The notes under the pieces were generated by a model, which was not told the origin of the DNA, made no database searches, and saw only the letters and a list, made by a program, of their open reading frames with translations. The translations under genes were made by a program, and so were the position numbers. This document shows, one piece after another, positions 25,346-35,298 of a DNA stretch of 64,000 nt (positions within the stretch are counted from its first letter, which is position 1; each line of letters opens with the position of its first letter). The DNA comes from Loigolactobacillus coryniformis subsp. coryniformis KCTC 3167 = DSM 20001 (lineage in GTDB: Bacteria > Bacillota > Bacilli > Lactobacillales > Lactobacillaceae): assembly GCF_002706425.1 (NCBI RefSeq), contig NZ_CP017713.1, positions 2,356,001 to 2,420,000 of the forward strand, in the 5' to 3' direction.

Positions 25346-26191
25346 TTACCAGTATGCCTCGTCACCAAAAGCGGTGTGGTTTGAGGTGGGCGCCCAGGTA
25401 TTCAGATCTTGCGTCAAGGCTGTGACTTGCTGACGGACTGCAACTAGTGCGTCTGCACCTAAAACTAAATGCAATGGCGGTTGCGGATCTGCCGCAGCTT
25501 TGAGAATCGCCTTGACTGCTAATTCAGGACTACCAGGTTTAACCGCCACCGTAGCCTGCGAATGCGCTTGAGCTTGTCCCGCAGTCGTTGCGTAATCAGT
25601 GATTGTTTGCTTGTGCTCACCCGCTGAACGGCCCGCCCAATCAGTTCGGAATGCGCCTGGCTCAACCAGCATCAACCGAATACCTAATGGTCTAACTTCT
25701 TGAGCTAATGTTTGACTCAACCCTTCAACTGCAAACTTGCTGGCTTGATAATAGCCTAACGCTGGATAAGTCGTCAATCCACAATCCGAAGAAATATTGA
25801 TGATCAAGCCACTACGCTGGGCGCGCAACTGGGGTAATAGCGCCTGTGTTACTGCCGCCAATCCCCAAAAATTGGTTTCAAACATTGCTCGTACCGCCGT
25901 TTCATCGCTTTCCTCGACCGCACCAAAGTAGCCATAACCGGCATTATTGACCAAAACATCGATTTGTCCAAAATGCGCAATCGCTTTTTTTACAACCGCA
26001 GCGATCTGTGCCTTATCAGTGACATCCAACGCTAAAGTCAATACCTGTTGTGGATATTGCTGTGTCCATATGGCGATCGCATCTACCTGCCGTGCTGTCG
26101 CTACCACCTTTTCACCCCGATGCAGTAGCATTTCCACCAATGCTCGACCTAAACCACGCGAAGTTCCTGTGACTAACCAGACTTTTGCCAT
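25346..26191 (-). CDS. Short-chain dehydrogenase/reductase
   Basis: A 281-aa classical SDR. The cofactor motif TGTSRGLG is at the N-terminus, VNNAGYG follows, and the catalytic Ser, YxxxK (YYQASKFA) and SSDCG blocks are in place. The C-terminal half resembles the YusZ/DltE-type oxidoreductases acting on unknown alcohols or ketones. The ATG behind AAGGTGGG (MAKVWLV) is preferred over an upstream TTG. Confidence 0.88.
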   Translation of the reverse strand: MAKVWLVTGTSRGLGRALVEMLLHRGEKVVATARQVDAIAIWTQQYPQQVLTLALDVTDKAQIAAVVKKAIAHFGQIDVLVNNAGYGYFGAVEESDETAVRAMFETNFWGLAAVTQALLPQLRAQRSGLIINISSDCGLTTYPALGYYQASKFAVEGLSQTLAQEVRPLGIRLMLVEPGAFRTDWAGRSAGEHKQTITDYATTAGQAQAHSQATVAVKPGSPELAVKAILKAAADPQPPLHLVLGADALVAVRQQVTALTQDLNTWAPTSNHTAFGDEAYW

Positions 26192-26321
26192 CTTAAGTTC
26201 CCACCTTGTCAAAAAAATAATAACTTCACTGTAGCAGACTTACTAGGCTCGACACAAATCAAAATAAGCCGCCAATAACCAATTATGGTCAGTAGCGACT
26301 TGATTTTGATATATCAATTAC

Positions 26322-27944
26322 TTAATATTCCGGCAACCACTGATTTTCCGTGACTACCGCAGCAACGTCAGTAATTTTGCGACCGGCTAGACCTTGATCC
26401 AACGCACTTTGCACAACTGCAGTCGCAATTGTCTTTTGATACTCAGTCACCCGTGCTACTGGCGGTAAAACAGCTGCCCCAGGCTGACTGGTATCAACAA
26501 TACCACCTAGCGAATGCGCGGCTTGCGAGATCATTTCATCATTTAAGCGAGTTGCTTGCGCAGCAATCACGCCTAACCCTAAGCCAGGATAAACCAAAGC
26601 GTTATTTGCCTGACCAATTTCGTAGGTCACACCATTATAGGTGACTGGCGCTTGTGGCACTCCTGTCGCCACTAAAGCTTTACCAGCTGACCAATTGATC
26701 AAATCAGCCGCCGTGGCTTCTGATAACTTAGTCGGATTCGACATTGCAAAAATAATCGGCCGTGGTGTATGGGCGCACATTGATTTAACAATTTCTTCGG
26801 TGAAACTGTGCGGTTGCCCTGAAGTCCCCACCAAAATTGTTGGCTGAACCGCCGCTACCACTGCCACCAAATCAGTCAATGCAGCGACATTAGTAAATTC
26901 ACTGCGTTTACGGGCAAATGCCTTTTGTTCTGGCGTAAGATCAGCCATGTCGTCAAACAATAACCCTTGCCGGTCGACTAAATAAAAATGCTGCCGTGCT
27001 TCCTCAACCGACAATCCTTGCGCCTGCATTTCCAAAAAGATGCGCCGTGCAACACCAGTCCCCGCTGTGCCGGCACCAAAACACAAGTAGCGTTGTGTCG
27101 TTAATTTCTCACCGGAAATACTTAGTGCACCTAAAATGCCAGCCAGAACCACGATCCCGGTTCCTTGAATATCATCATTAAAAGTGGTGATCTGGTTCTG
27201 GTATTGATTTAAAATTGCTGCAGCATTTTCACGACCAAAATCTTCCCAGTGCAGAAAAACATTAGGAAAAGTCGTTTCGACCACTTCAACAAACTGATCG
27301 ATAAACGCATGATAAGCTTCCCCCCGCACCCGCTTCTGCCGATTACCTAGATACAGCGGATCATCTAATAACTGCTGATTATCGGTACCTACATCCAGTA
27401 CGATCGGTAAAACTTGCCGCGGATCGATCCCAGCAGCAGCTGTGTAGACCATTAATTTGCCGATCGAAATATCGACCCCGTTGACACCCCAGTCACCAAT
27501 ACCTAATACACCTTCACCATCCGTTACGACTACCATTTTGATCTCCCGACCAGCGGCAGCAGCGATCAAACTAGCCTGCATGCTATCCGGATCATTAATG
27601 CTCAAATAAACCGCACCACCAGGTTCAACAAATTGCTGACCATATTGCTCAACCGCATCACCAATCGTCGGAGTGTAAACCAATGGCAGTAATTCAACTA
27701 AATATTGCCGTAATAAACGATAGAATAGTATCCGATTTTGATTAAAGATCTGCATCAGAAATAAATGCTTAGCAATCGCAGTCGTACGTGTCTGTAACTG
27801 ACCGTACACTTGTGCGACTTGCTCGTCCAAAGTCTGTACCTTTGGTGGTAATAAACCAGTTAAGCCCAGCTCATGCCGTTCAGCTACTGTAAATGCGGTT
27901 CCTTTATTACGTAATGGATCTTGCAGAATTTCCTGTGCTTTCAC
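26322..27944 (-). CDS. NAD-dependent malic enzyme / malolactic enzyme family
   Basis: About 540 aa, the long form. The malic N-domain ([35 protein letters not shown]) and NAD-binding domain ([14 protein letters not shown]) are complete, with the metal-binding [11 protein letters not shown] and [10 protein letters not shown] blocks. The family includes oxidative malic enzymes (malate to pyruvate and CO2) and malolactic enzymes (malate to L-lactate). YTPTIG and the Gly-rich EPGGAVYLS region lean toward malic enzyme, while [13 protein letters not shown] and [16 protein letters not shown] are shared with MleS, so I leave the choice open. A GTG behind AAAGGGG is the likely start; an in-frame GTG lies 30 bases upstream, ahead of that site. 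Confidence 0.85.
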   Translation of the reverse strand: MKAQEILQDPLRNKGTAFTVAERHELGLTGLLPPKVQTLDEQVAQVYGQLQTRTTAIAKHLFLMQIFNQNRILFYRLLRQYLVELLPLVYTPTIGDAVEQYGQQFVEPGGAVYLSINDPDSMQASLIAAAAGREIKMVVVTDGEGVLGIGDWGVNGVDISIGKLMVYTAAAGIDPRQVLPIVLDVGTDNQQLLDDPLYLGNRQKRVRGEAYHAFIDQFVEVVETTFPNVFLHWEDFGRENAAAILNQYQNQITTFNDDIQGTGIVVLAGILGALSISGEKLTTQRYLCFGAGTAGTGVARRIFLEMQAQGLSVEEARQHFYLVDRQGLLFDDMADLTPEQKAFARKRSEFTNVAALTDLVAVVAAVQPTILVGTSGQPHSFTEEIVKSMCAHTPRPIIFAMSNPTKLSEATAADLINWSAGKALVATGVPQAPVTYNGVTYEIGQANNALVYPGLGLGVIAAQATRLNDEMISQAAHSLGGIVDTSQPGAAVLPPVARVTEYQKTIATAVVQSALDQGLAGRKITDVAAVVTENQWLPEY

Positions 27945-28114
27945 TATCGTTCGCCCCTTTTCACAAAGTATCACGACTCGTCTAATGATAACGCTACCAT
28001 AACGTTAATTACTTGTCTATAGTTAAAAAGGTTCAAAATTACGCCTACATTTGATAGCTGTTAAACTCAAGATGAATCAAGCAGATAATGGTAAAATATA
28101 AGGAGGCTCAAGGG

Positions 28115-28537
28115 ATGGAGCTTTACTTGAATTTTGCTGATCAATCAGCCGCGGTACTTGATTTTTACGGCAAGTTTTTTTAAACAACTACCAATGAAAT
28201 TATGTATTATCGCAATGCACCGGCCGACCCGGAACACCCTCTACCTGAACAACTGAAAGATCTAGTTATGCACGCCAGCATCATGATCGATGGTACGCAG
28301 GTCATGATTTCAGACGTGCCACCAGAAAGGGGACTGGAATTGACCAGTGGCAACAACATTGCCTCAGTGATCCAAGCTAAAAGTGACGCTGAAATCGAGC
28401 CACTCTATCATGCTTTGAGTAGCGATGGCAAGATTGTTGCACCACTAGAAGCAACCTTTTGGGCAAAAAAAATGTCATTGTTAATAACAAATTCGGTATT
28501 TAATGGCAGCTTAACTTACCAACTGAAACTTAAATAA
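28115..28537 (+). pseudogene. VOC/PhnB-like protein with in-frame stop
   Basis: From an ATG behind AAGGAGG the frame reads MELYLNFADQSAAVLDFYGKFF and then meets TAA at 28181-28183. The same frame continues with TTTNEIMYYRNAPADP and a normal C-terminal half of a PhnB-type vicinal oxygen chelate protein of about 140 aa. A single base change in codon 23 (from CAA, GAA or AAA to TAA) explains it. Restart at the internal ATG would give only 111 residues lacking the first beta-alpha-beta unit. Homologues resemble glyoxalase or demethylubiquinone methyltransferase-like proteins. A terminator follows, so the unit was once an ordinary gene. Confidence 0.85.
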
Positions 28538-28540
28538 AAA

Positions 28541-28572
28541 GAACGCAAGCTCTGGCCTGCGTTCTTTTTTGT
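28541..28572 (+). terminator. Terminator of the VOC pseudogene
   Basis: AAAGAACGCA pairs with TGCGTTCTTT, followed by further T. Confidence 0.82.
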
Positions 28573-28744
28573 AGCTCGATTATTGATTATGTGCGGATAT
28601 TTATTATTTATTTGCATTATGGCATCACTACAAATTAGCTTGTCAAACAATGATGATCAGTTTGCCCATCTACTGCCAAATCAGAATAGACTGTTGATGG
28701 CAACCATCATTTCTTACGAAGCCGTTTTACTTGCTAAAAGATTG

Positions 28745-28758
28745 TGTAAACGTTAAAT
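28745..28758 (+). promoter_or_regulatory. Possible cre (CcpA) site upstream of pyruvate oxidase
   Basis: TGTAAACGTTAAAT fits the cre consensus in the left half and centre only. It lies about 90 bases before the pox start. Pyruvate oxidase genes in lactobacilli are known to be under catabolite control. Confidence 0.4.
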
Positions 28759-28847
28759 TAGGTATAAAGGGTTTACAAAAATAGTCAGTTCGTTATACAA
28801 AAATTGCAACTTATACGGGTAAGCAATTTTAAAGGAGGATCTTCATA

Positions 28848-30590
28848 ATGGTAGAAAAAATTAATGCAGCAGACGCAATGCTCAAGGTATTGGAGGATTG
28901 GGGCGTCAAAAATATTTACGGTTTACCGGGTGGTTCATTTGATTCCACAATGAACGCTTTGCATAATCGCCGCAATACGCTTCACTTTGTCCAAGTTCGT
29001 CACGAAGAAGTTGGCGCTTTAGCTGCTAGTGGCGAAGCTAAAGTAACCGGCAAATTAGGTGTTACTTTTGGTTCTGCTGGTCCTGGTGCAGTTCACTTAC
29101 TTAATGGCTTGTATGATGCTAAATATGACCACGTCCCAGTCTTGGCGTTAGTTGGACAAGTTCCAACTGCAACAATGAACACTGATTACTTCCAAGAAAT
29201 GAATGAAAATCCGATGTTTGCTGACGTGGCAGTTTATAACCGGACAGCAACCACTGCAGCTGGTTTGCCACACGTGGTCGACGAAGCGATCCGCCAAGCT
29301 TACAAGCATAATGGTGTCGCTGTTGTTACGATTCCAAAGGATCTTGGCTGGACTGAGATCGACGATAATTTCGTTTCGACCGCTGCTGCTGCAACCACTA
29401 GTGATACAGTTGCACCCGCAACTGAAAAAATCGACGCTGCCATCGCTTTACTGAAGGCAGCTGAGAAACCATTGATCTACATTGGTCAAGGTGCTCGCGG
29501 CGCAACCGACGACATCATTACCCTTTCCGAAAAATTATCAGCGCCGATCGTTTCAACGGTTCCAGCTAAAGGTATCGTGCCGGATGATTACAAAGCCTAT
29601 ATGGGTTCTGCCGGCCGTGTTGCCAGCAAGCCAGGGGTTGAAACTTCCCGCGCAGCAGATACGGTTTTATTCGTTGGTACTGATTTTCCGTTTACGGCGT
29701 ACTTCTTTGCGCCTGACGCAAAATTCATCCAAGTCGACACCGATTCTGCCAAACTAGGCAAACGCCATGCAGTTGAAGTTTCCATTTTGGCCGATGCCGT
29801 TAAAACGTTCCGTGCTTTGGTTGAACGTAGTGGCGACGCAGTTCCTGAAAAACCATTCTACAAGGCTGCTCTAGCCAATAAGATCAACTGGCGCAAGTGG
29901 ATCGACAGCTTTGAAGAAAGTGACCAAACGCCAATGCGGGTGGAACCTGTTTTCAAACAAATCAACGATATGGCAGAACCAGATGCAATTTTCCAAGTTG
30001 ATGTTGGTAACGTGACGATCGACGGCATGCGCTTCTTGCGGATGAACCATCAAGAACAGTTTACTACTTCTGCTTGGTACGCAACCATGGGGTATGGCAT
30101 ACCAGCTGCCATCGCTGCTAAAGAAGCTTTTCCTAATCGCCAAGTCTTCTCAATCTCCGGTGATGGTGGCTGGACCATGGTCGTTCAAGACTTGTTGACT
30201 CAAGTCAAAGAACACCTACCAATCATCAACGTAGTCCTCAGCAACCAATCACTCGGCTTTATCGAAGCTGAACAGGACGATACTAAACAACCACATTCCG
30301 GTGTCGATTTACTAGATGCCGATTGGGCTGGTGTCGCTGAAGATATGGGTGCAACTGGCTATAAAGTCACTAATTTGGCCGAACTCAAAATGGCTTTTGA
30401 ACAAGCTAAAACTGCCACTGGTCCAGTTGTGATCGATGTTAAGATCGCCAATGAACGGCCATTACCAGTTGAACAACTTGTTTTAGATCCAGAAACCCAA
30501 GACCCCGCAGCCGTCAAAGCATTCGTCGAAGAATACCAAGCACAAGGCTTGATTCCACTGCGGCAATTGTTGGCTGATGCAGAAAAATAA
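28848..30590 (+). CDS. pox: Pyruvate oxidase
   Basis: 580 aa. It has the ThDP enzyme fold with N-terminal catalytic Glu (VRHEEVGA), GSAGPGAVHLLNGL, the FAD-domain region with IYIGQGARGATDD, and the ThDP motif SGDGGWTMVVQDL with Mg-binding Asn. The length and blocks match lactobacillus Pox rather than acetolactate synthase. The reaction is pyruvate + O2 + phosphate to acetyl phosphate, CO2 and H2O2. Ribosome site AAAGGAGG. Monocistronic between terminators. Confidence 0.95.
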   Translation: MVEKINAADAMLKVLEDWGVKNIYGLPGGSFDSTMNALHNRRNTLHFVQVRHEEVGALAASGEAKVTGKLGVTFGSAGPGAVHLLNGLYDAKYDHVPVLALVGQVPTATMNTDYFQEMNENPMFADVAVYNRTATTAAGLPHVVDEAIRQAYKHNGVAVVTIPKDLGWTEIDDNFVSTAAAATTSDTVAPATEKIDAAIALLKAAEKPLIYIGQGARGATDDIITLSEKLSAPIVSTVPAKGIVPDDYKAYMGSAGRVASKPGVETSRAADTVLFVGTDFPFTAYFFAPDAKFIQVDTDSAKLGKRHAVEVSILADAVKTFRALVERSGDAVPEKPFYKAALANKINWRKWIDSFEESDQTPMRVEPVFKQINDMAEPDAIFQVDVGNVTIDGMRFLRMNHQEQFTTSAWYATMGYGIPAAIAAKEAFPNRQVFSISGDGGWTMVVQDLLTQVKEHLPIINVVLSNQSLGFIEAEQDDTKQPHSGVDLLDADWAGVAEDMGATGYKVTNLAELKMAFEQAKTATGPVVIDVKIANERPLPVEQLVLDPETQDPAAVKAFVEEYQAQGLIPLRQLLADAEK

Positions 30591-30611
30591 GTAATTTTAT
30601 AGACATAAAAA

Positions 30612-30658
30612 TAAGTTATATTCTGAGTGAAATTCTCAAGAATATAACTTATTTTTTT
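30612..30658. terminator. Terminator after pyruvate oxidase, usable from both sides
   Basis: AAGTTATATTCT pairs with AGAATATAACTT and is followed by seven T; the A-rich left side could serve the opposite gene. Confidence 0.85.
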
Positions 30659-30687
30659 AGTAATATTTTAGTAATTTAATATTTCAA

Positions 30688-33606
30688 TTAATTTACTTTT
30701 TTCACATATTTACGGCGATACAATACAATGACAATACCTTGTAACACGATCACTATCACTGCAGCGATAATATCAAATTGAATCACAGACTTTTGCCATG
30801 GTAATAACAAACTCTGATTTCCTTTATCGTTTTTATAAGCAGCGCTATTAACGACCGTGTAGAGAATATTATGCGATGCATTCCGCATATTCTTAACCGT
30901 TTGTGGGTTATCAGTATGCGTAATGTTTGCACCCATTTCACCATTAGTTGATAGCATAAGATCATTACCATTAGCAATCCCTGTATTACCAAGCATATAA
31001 CCGGCACCCATGAAGTAATCTGTTTCAACTAATCCACGGTAACCCCATTCGCCACGTAATACATTTTGCAATAAGTTGCTATTAGCACCGGACCATTTAT
31101 TGCCAATAAAGTTAAAGGATGACATCGTTGCCGTTGCTCCACCATCCTTTACAGCCATTTCAAATGGTTTAAGGTAATCTTCACGAATTGCTTGCTCACT
31201 AGACCAAGTCATCAATTTATTTGTCCGATTAGTTTCTTGATCATTCAATGCAAAATGTTTCATATAAGCATAAACACCATGCTTTTTAGCACCAGCAATT
31301 TCATTGGCAGCCATATACCCTGAAAGAATACTATCTTCAGAGTAATATTCAAAGTTACGGCCGGCAAAAGCATTACGATGTAAATTCATTGCTGGACCAT
31401 ACCAACCAGTTACACCAATCTCACTACCTTGCTTACCAACCATAGAGCCACGATCTTTGGCTAAGTTTTTATTCCAAGTTGCTGCAATCATGGCTGCAGC
31501 TGGAAAAGCAGTTGTATTCATGTTTTTGACCATAAAACTAGTTAACCCAGAAGGACCATCAAAATCATAGGTATGTTGTGCGTCAACCGAATTCAAACCG
31601 ACAGTTTGATAGCCACCATACGTAATCAAATTATTCATATCTTTGACCGATAGCTGATCTAATAGCTTGTTCCACTCTGGATCACTGTAACTCTTGCCTC
31701 GTAGTGCTGCTAATTTCACATTATTATTAGCATTAGTCGTTGGCATTTTAGCATTAGATTTCTTGTATTGAACGTTTTTAACGTTTGTCGCACCTTGTTG
31801 CATATTTTGAGACAATTGTTCTTTACCTGGGGCTGCAGTTGCCTGGCTATAATTTGCAAAGTTATTCTTACGACTCAAATAATCCACGTTACCTTCAGCA
31901 TAACCAAACTCATTCTTAGCAACTTTTTTATCGCTACTCCGCTTATTATCGCTATTGTAGGTAACTGTTTGGGGAACATTATAATCTTTTGAGCCTAATA
32001 CATCATGTGCATCAGATTTAATCTGAATTTGGTATCTACCCTTATCCAGCACGTAAGCACCACCATTATTCTCATTATAAGAAGCTAAATCTTCACGATC
32101 TAACGTAAATGGAATGGTTTGGCTCTCGCCTGGTTTAAGATTTTTTGTTTTGGCAAAATCAATTAGATTAGTTGACGCTTTTTCAGTACCACCGTTAGTA
32201 TACGGAGCTGTATAGTACGTTTGAACCACATCTTTACCAGCAACCTTACCAGTATTTTTGACTGTAACGTTAAAATGAATCTTACCATTCACAGATTGCT
32301 TAATGTCACCCATACTTTGACTAAACTTAGTATAACTTAAACCATAGCCAAATGGATATTGTACAGCCTGGTCATAGGCGGCGTTATTATTTTGATAATA
32401 AGTTTCATAAAATTTATAACCAACATAAATATTTTCTACATAATTAACATATTTGTATGAGGCGTTTGTGTACTGGAAATCACCTACGTTATTATAAGTC
32501 GGCGTTTTATTTAAGTCACGGGCGTAAGTATCAACAGTCCGTCCGGATGGATTGACGGTGCCCTTCAGAATTTTACCTAGGGCTGAAAAGCCTTTTTGTC
32601 CGGGGCCTGACATCCACAACGCGCCTTTAATGTTTTTATATTGATTTAAGAAGCCTAACTCCATTGGATTAGATGCATTAATTAATACAATGACGTTTTT
32701 AAAGTTTGAATTAACTAGAGAAAGCATATCACGTTCTGATTTTGATAATTGTAGATAATTATCGCCTTTTTTGAAGTCACCTTTATTACCATTATAAGTG
32801 ACGCCTTTGGCACCCATATCTTTAGGTAAATCAGCACCTTCACCGCCAGAACGTCCAAGTACAACTAATGCAGTATCAGAGAAGTTCTTTGCTTTATTAA
32901 CTAACTTATTAGAATAATCGTTTCGTGCTGGCTCTGGAAGTGTCCAATCTTGTTTCATCATACTAATGTCTGGCCGTGTTTTACGATACTTCGTGTAAAA
33001 CTTACTCAAGGAATCATTAGTTTTAAAACCAGCATCTTTCAAACTTTGATAAATATCAACTGAATTTGCACCCACAGCACCACCTGAACCAGTACCACCA
33101 TAAAGTGGATTAGTTGAGGCCCAACCAAAAACGTTAATATTTTTAGCATTAATTGGTAAGTAGTTATTCGTATTTTTCAATAAGACAGTGCCTTCATTTG
33201 CAATATTTTCATTCACGTTATTGCTTTGCGCTACCGTACTGGCACTTACCTGATCAAGCTTAGCAAAATTTAGATTAAATAAAGCTGACATTGGAACGAA
33301 GACAACAATATTTAGTGTAAGTACTAAAGCAAGAAAGAATGCGACCAATGATTCCCACTTTAACCAAAAATTAAATTTCTTACTTCTATTGCGGAATACA
33401 ATCAACGCAATAATAATGACAACTAAAATAATGGCTATTGGAATAAAATAAGTGCCTACTTTATTAATAGTTGTCATAATATCATTCATCGTGACAACAC
33501 CTTGCTTTATTAGGTTACTAATAAAGATATATCCAATACCAGCTACTGCTAAAAGTGCAATCACAATAGCGCTGAGCGTAATAATGAGACTACGATTTTT
33601 CTTCAT
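30688..33606 (-). CDS. Membrane-anchored family 3 glycosidase with swapped domain order
   Basis: 972 aa. Three hydrophobic segments near residues 8-32, 45-68 and 88-112 anchor the N-terminus, and one more (FDIIAAVIVIVLQGIVIVLY) sits at the C-terminus. Between them the alpha/beta sandwich (NEGTVLLKN near residue 137, GRSGGEGAD, SGPGQKG) and fibronectin-like domain come first and the (beta/alpha)8 barrel comes last. This is the reverse of the usual GH3 order; a reversed order is known for some ruminal GH3 enzymes. The likely nucleophile is Asp near residue 863 in VETDYFMG; NFEYYSED and KHFALNDQETNR blocks are intact. The catalytic part would face outside. A cre-like site precedes the gene. Substrate unknown, likely a beta-glucoside or beta-glucan fragment. 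Confidence 0.85.
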   Translation of the reverse strand: MKKNRSLIITLSAIVIALLAVAGIGYIFISNLIKQGVVTMNDIMTTINKVGTYFIPIAIILVVIIIALIVFRNRSKKFNFWLKWESLVAFFLALVLTLNIVVFVPMSALFNLNFAKLDQVSASTVAQSNNVNENIANEGTVLLKNTNNYLPINAKNINVFGWASTNPLYGGTGSGGAVGANSVDIYQSLKDAGFKTNDSLSKFYTKYRKTRPDISMMKQDWTLPEPARNDYSNKLVNKAKNFSDTALVVLGRSGGEGADLPKDMGAKGVTYNGNKGDFKKGDNYLQLSKSERDMLSLVNSNFKNVIVLINASNPMELGFLNQYKNIKGALWMSGPGQKGFSALGKILKGTVNPSGRTVDTYARDLNKTPTYNNVGDFQYTNASYKYVNYVENIYVGYKFYETYYQNNNAAYDQAVQYPFGYGLSYTKFSQSMGDIKQSVNGKIHFNVTVKNTGKVAGKDVVQTYYTAPYTNGGTEKASTNLIDFAKTKNLKPGESQTIPFTLDREDLASYNENNGGAYVLDKGRYQIQIKSDAHDVLGSKDYNVPQTVTYNSDNKRSSDKKVAKNEFGYAEGNVDYLSRKNNFANYSQATAAPGKEQLSQNMQQGATNVKNVQYKKSNAKMPTTNANNNVKLAALRGKSYSDPEWNKLLDQLSVKDMNNLITYGGYQTVGLNSVDAQHTYDFDGPSGLTSFMVKNMNTTAFPAAAMIAATWNKNLAKDRGSMVGKQGSEIGVTGWYGPAMNLHRNAFAGRNFEYYSEDSILSGYMAANEIAGAKKHGVYAYMKHFALNDQETNRTNKLMTWSSEQAIREDYLKPFEMAVKDGGATATMSSFNFIGNKWSGANSNLLQNVLRGEWGYRGLVETDYFMGAGYMLGNTGIANGNDLMLSTNGEMGANITHTDNPQTVKNMRNASHNILYTVVNSAAYKNDKGNQSLLLPWQKSVIQFDIIAAVIVIVLQGIVIVLYRRKYVKKVN

Positions 33607-33627
33607 CAAGCTTGCTCCCCCTTTTAT

Positions 33628-33641
33628 TTATAACGCTTACA
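33628..33641 (-). promoter_or_regulatory. cre-like site of the membrane glycosidase gene
   Basis: On the minus strand it reads TGTAAGCGTTATAA, close to the CcpA consensus TGWAARCGYTWNCW. It lies about 25 bases before the ribosome site, in a repressing position. Confidence 0.55.
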
Positions 33642-33769
33642 TTTTCAATTATACTAAGTTTAGTTATTTAGAATCCTTCTCAGCATAACTTGTCACTTAG
33701 TCTTCATAACTTGTAAAATAGCAATATTCTCCTGCTAAAATTATCTATACCAATCAATACTTAACTTTA

Positions 33770-34786
33770 TTAGTTAAACCCGTACATCCGCTGTGCAATG
33801 TGATAAGCACCAACGGCAGTCTTGCGACCTATTTTTCCTGGAAGATGAACCCCAATACCAAAGGCCCCATGACGTAATTGTTTGTATAGTGTTTCATCAT
33901 ACTGTTTAACGAAACGCCAGAGATCCTTTTTCAACGCTAAATAACGTGGGGTCCCACCCTTGACCAATAAGATTGAAGAAACCGTGGTAATGATCTCTAC
34001 ATATTTTTCCATATACTGACTAACCGGACTGCTGTCAGTAATATTTTCAGCATAAAAAATAATCAACCGCCTATTAATTTTCAATTGTTGATCAATCCGC
34101 GACAACATCACATCTTCATTTACAGATTGATCGGCACGACCGATAAAATAATGATAAAGTTCTACGTTCAAATAGTAGATTTTTTTAACAAAAGGTAGTG
34201 GTTCAAAGACATAAATATTGTCCACATAAAAAGTGTGCCGGGGTAATTCCAGCTTTGCTTCATCGCGTAATAAACTGGTTCGATAAATAATTGCATGCAT
34301 CAATAAATATTTACCTGCAGGAAATCTGACATCTTGCCAACCAAAAACTTGACCCTGCGGTAAAATTGTTGGATAACGCATCACCTTTTTATGCCGTGCA
34401 CCTTGCCGGTCATAAATATAATTACTAACGATCATATCCAAAGCTTCACCCTGCCGATTGGTTTCCCGCAAAAAATCCAATACTTGCTGATACGCAGTAG
34501 CATCTAACCAATCGTCACTATCAACAATTTTTGTGTACAGTCCTGTTGCGGCATGTAAACCGGCATTGATTGCTGCGCCGGGACCACCGTTTGCTTGATG
34601 GATTGCACGAACAATTCCTGGAAACTTATGTGCATAATAATCAATGATTTGTGGTGTCCGATCATTGGAACCATCATCAACTAGAAGAATTTCTACTTCT
34701 TCACCACCAAGTAACAGTGAATTAACACAACGTTCTACATAATCTTCCGAGTTATAACAAGAAACAATTAAACTTAAACTTTTCAC
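33770..34786 (-). CDS. Family 2 glycosyltransferase
   Basis: 338 aa. GT-A fold: SLIVSCYNSEDYVERCVNSLL, VDDGSNDRTP, and the IVDSDDWLDATA metal-binding DxD-like site; after about residue 220 the protein is helical. It would transfer a sugar to a lipid or wall glycan. There is no membrane segment, so it acts at the inner face. GTG start. It follows a GtrA-like gene after 11 bases in the GH3-gtrA-GT2 operon, a typical pairing for glycan decoration through polyprenyl-phosphate sugars. Confidence 0.88.
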   Translation of the reverse strand: MKSLSLIVSCYNSEDYVERCVNSLLLGGEEVEILLVDDGSNDRTPQIIDYYAHKFPGIVRAIHQANGGPGAAINAGLHAATGLYTKIVDSDDWLDATAYQQVLDFLRETNRQGEALDMIVSNYIYDRQGARHKKVMRYPTILPQGQVFGWQDVRFPAGKYLLMHAIIYRTSLLRDEAKLELPRHTFYVDNIYVFEPLPFVKKIYYLNVELYHYFIGRADQSVNEDVMLSRIDQQLKINRRLIIFYAENITDSSPVSQYMEKYVEIITTVSSILLVKGGTPRYLALKKDLWRFVKQYDETLYKQLRHGAFGIGVHLPGKIGRKTAVGAYHIAQRMYGFN

Positions 34787-34797
34787 GTACTTCTCAC

Positions 34798-35298
34798 CTA
34801 TTTCATAATGACAAATTTCATCATTGGATAATTAATCACAACTTGGATCACAATGTTAACAATATTAGCAACCGTCGCCGCCCAACCACCAATTATCGGT
34901 GTCAGCTGTTGAATAATATATGGTGGTAACCATACCGAAATTATTCCAGCGACCGCAACGGTTAATACATACCAGAACAGAACTTTTTTGATCTGTACAG
35001 TAGCGCCAAAAACCACCTTGCGCTGCACGATAAAATTGACGATCTGGGCACAGATATACGCAACTAAAAAACTAAGAAAGCCACCTAAACCGCCCTGACT
35101 AGCATTATAGTGAAAAATCCACCAATTAAAGGAACTATCTAGACCTTTGAAAAAAATACCTGTACCTAGCCACAATACGATAAAATTTGTGATCGTTGCA
35201 ACATTGCTCATAATATTAAATAAAATAAATTCATAGAGATCAGGATATTTATTTTTAAACTTTTTTAAAACGCCAACAACACCGTTTGAATGGTCCAT
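34798..35298 (-). CDS. GtrA-like membrane protein
   Basis: 166 aa with four hydrophobic segments (NIMSNVATITNFIVLWLGTG, LGGFLSFLVAYICAQIVNFIVQR, VLFWYVLTVAVAGIISVWL, ATVANIVNIVIQVVINY). GtrA-family proteins are thought to flip polyprenyl-phosphate sugars across the membrane. The ATG overlaps the stop codon of the upstream GH3 gene (TGATG), so translation is coupled. A TTG start seen further upstream would overlap its AAAGGAG ribosome site and is rejected. Confidence 0.85.
   Translation of the reverse strand: MDHSNGVVGVLKKFKNKYPDLYEFILFNIMSNVATITNFIVLWLGTGIFFKGLDSSFNWWIFHYNASQGGLGGFLSFLVAYICAQIVNFIVQRKVVFGATVQIKKVLFWYVLTVAVAGIISVWLPPYIIQQLTPIIGGWAATVANIVNIVIQVVINYPMMKFVIMK

Noticed and set aside
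26322-27944. Firm naming as malolactic enzyme (mleS)
   Set aside because: The protein mixes blocks typical of malic enzyme and of malolactic enzyme; sequence reading alone does not settle it.
29597-30143. Antisense open frames within pyruvate oxidase
   Set aside because: They are shadows of a strongly conserved gene.
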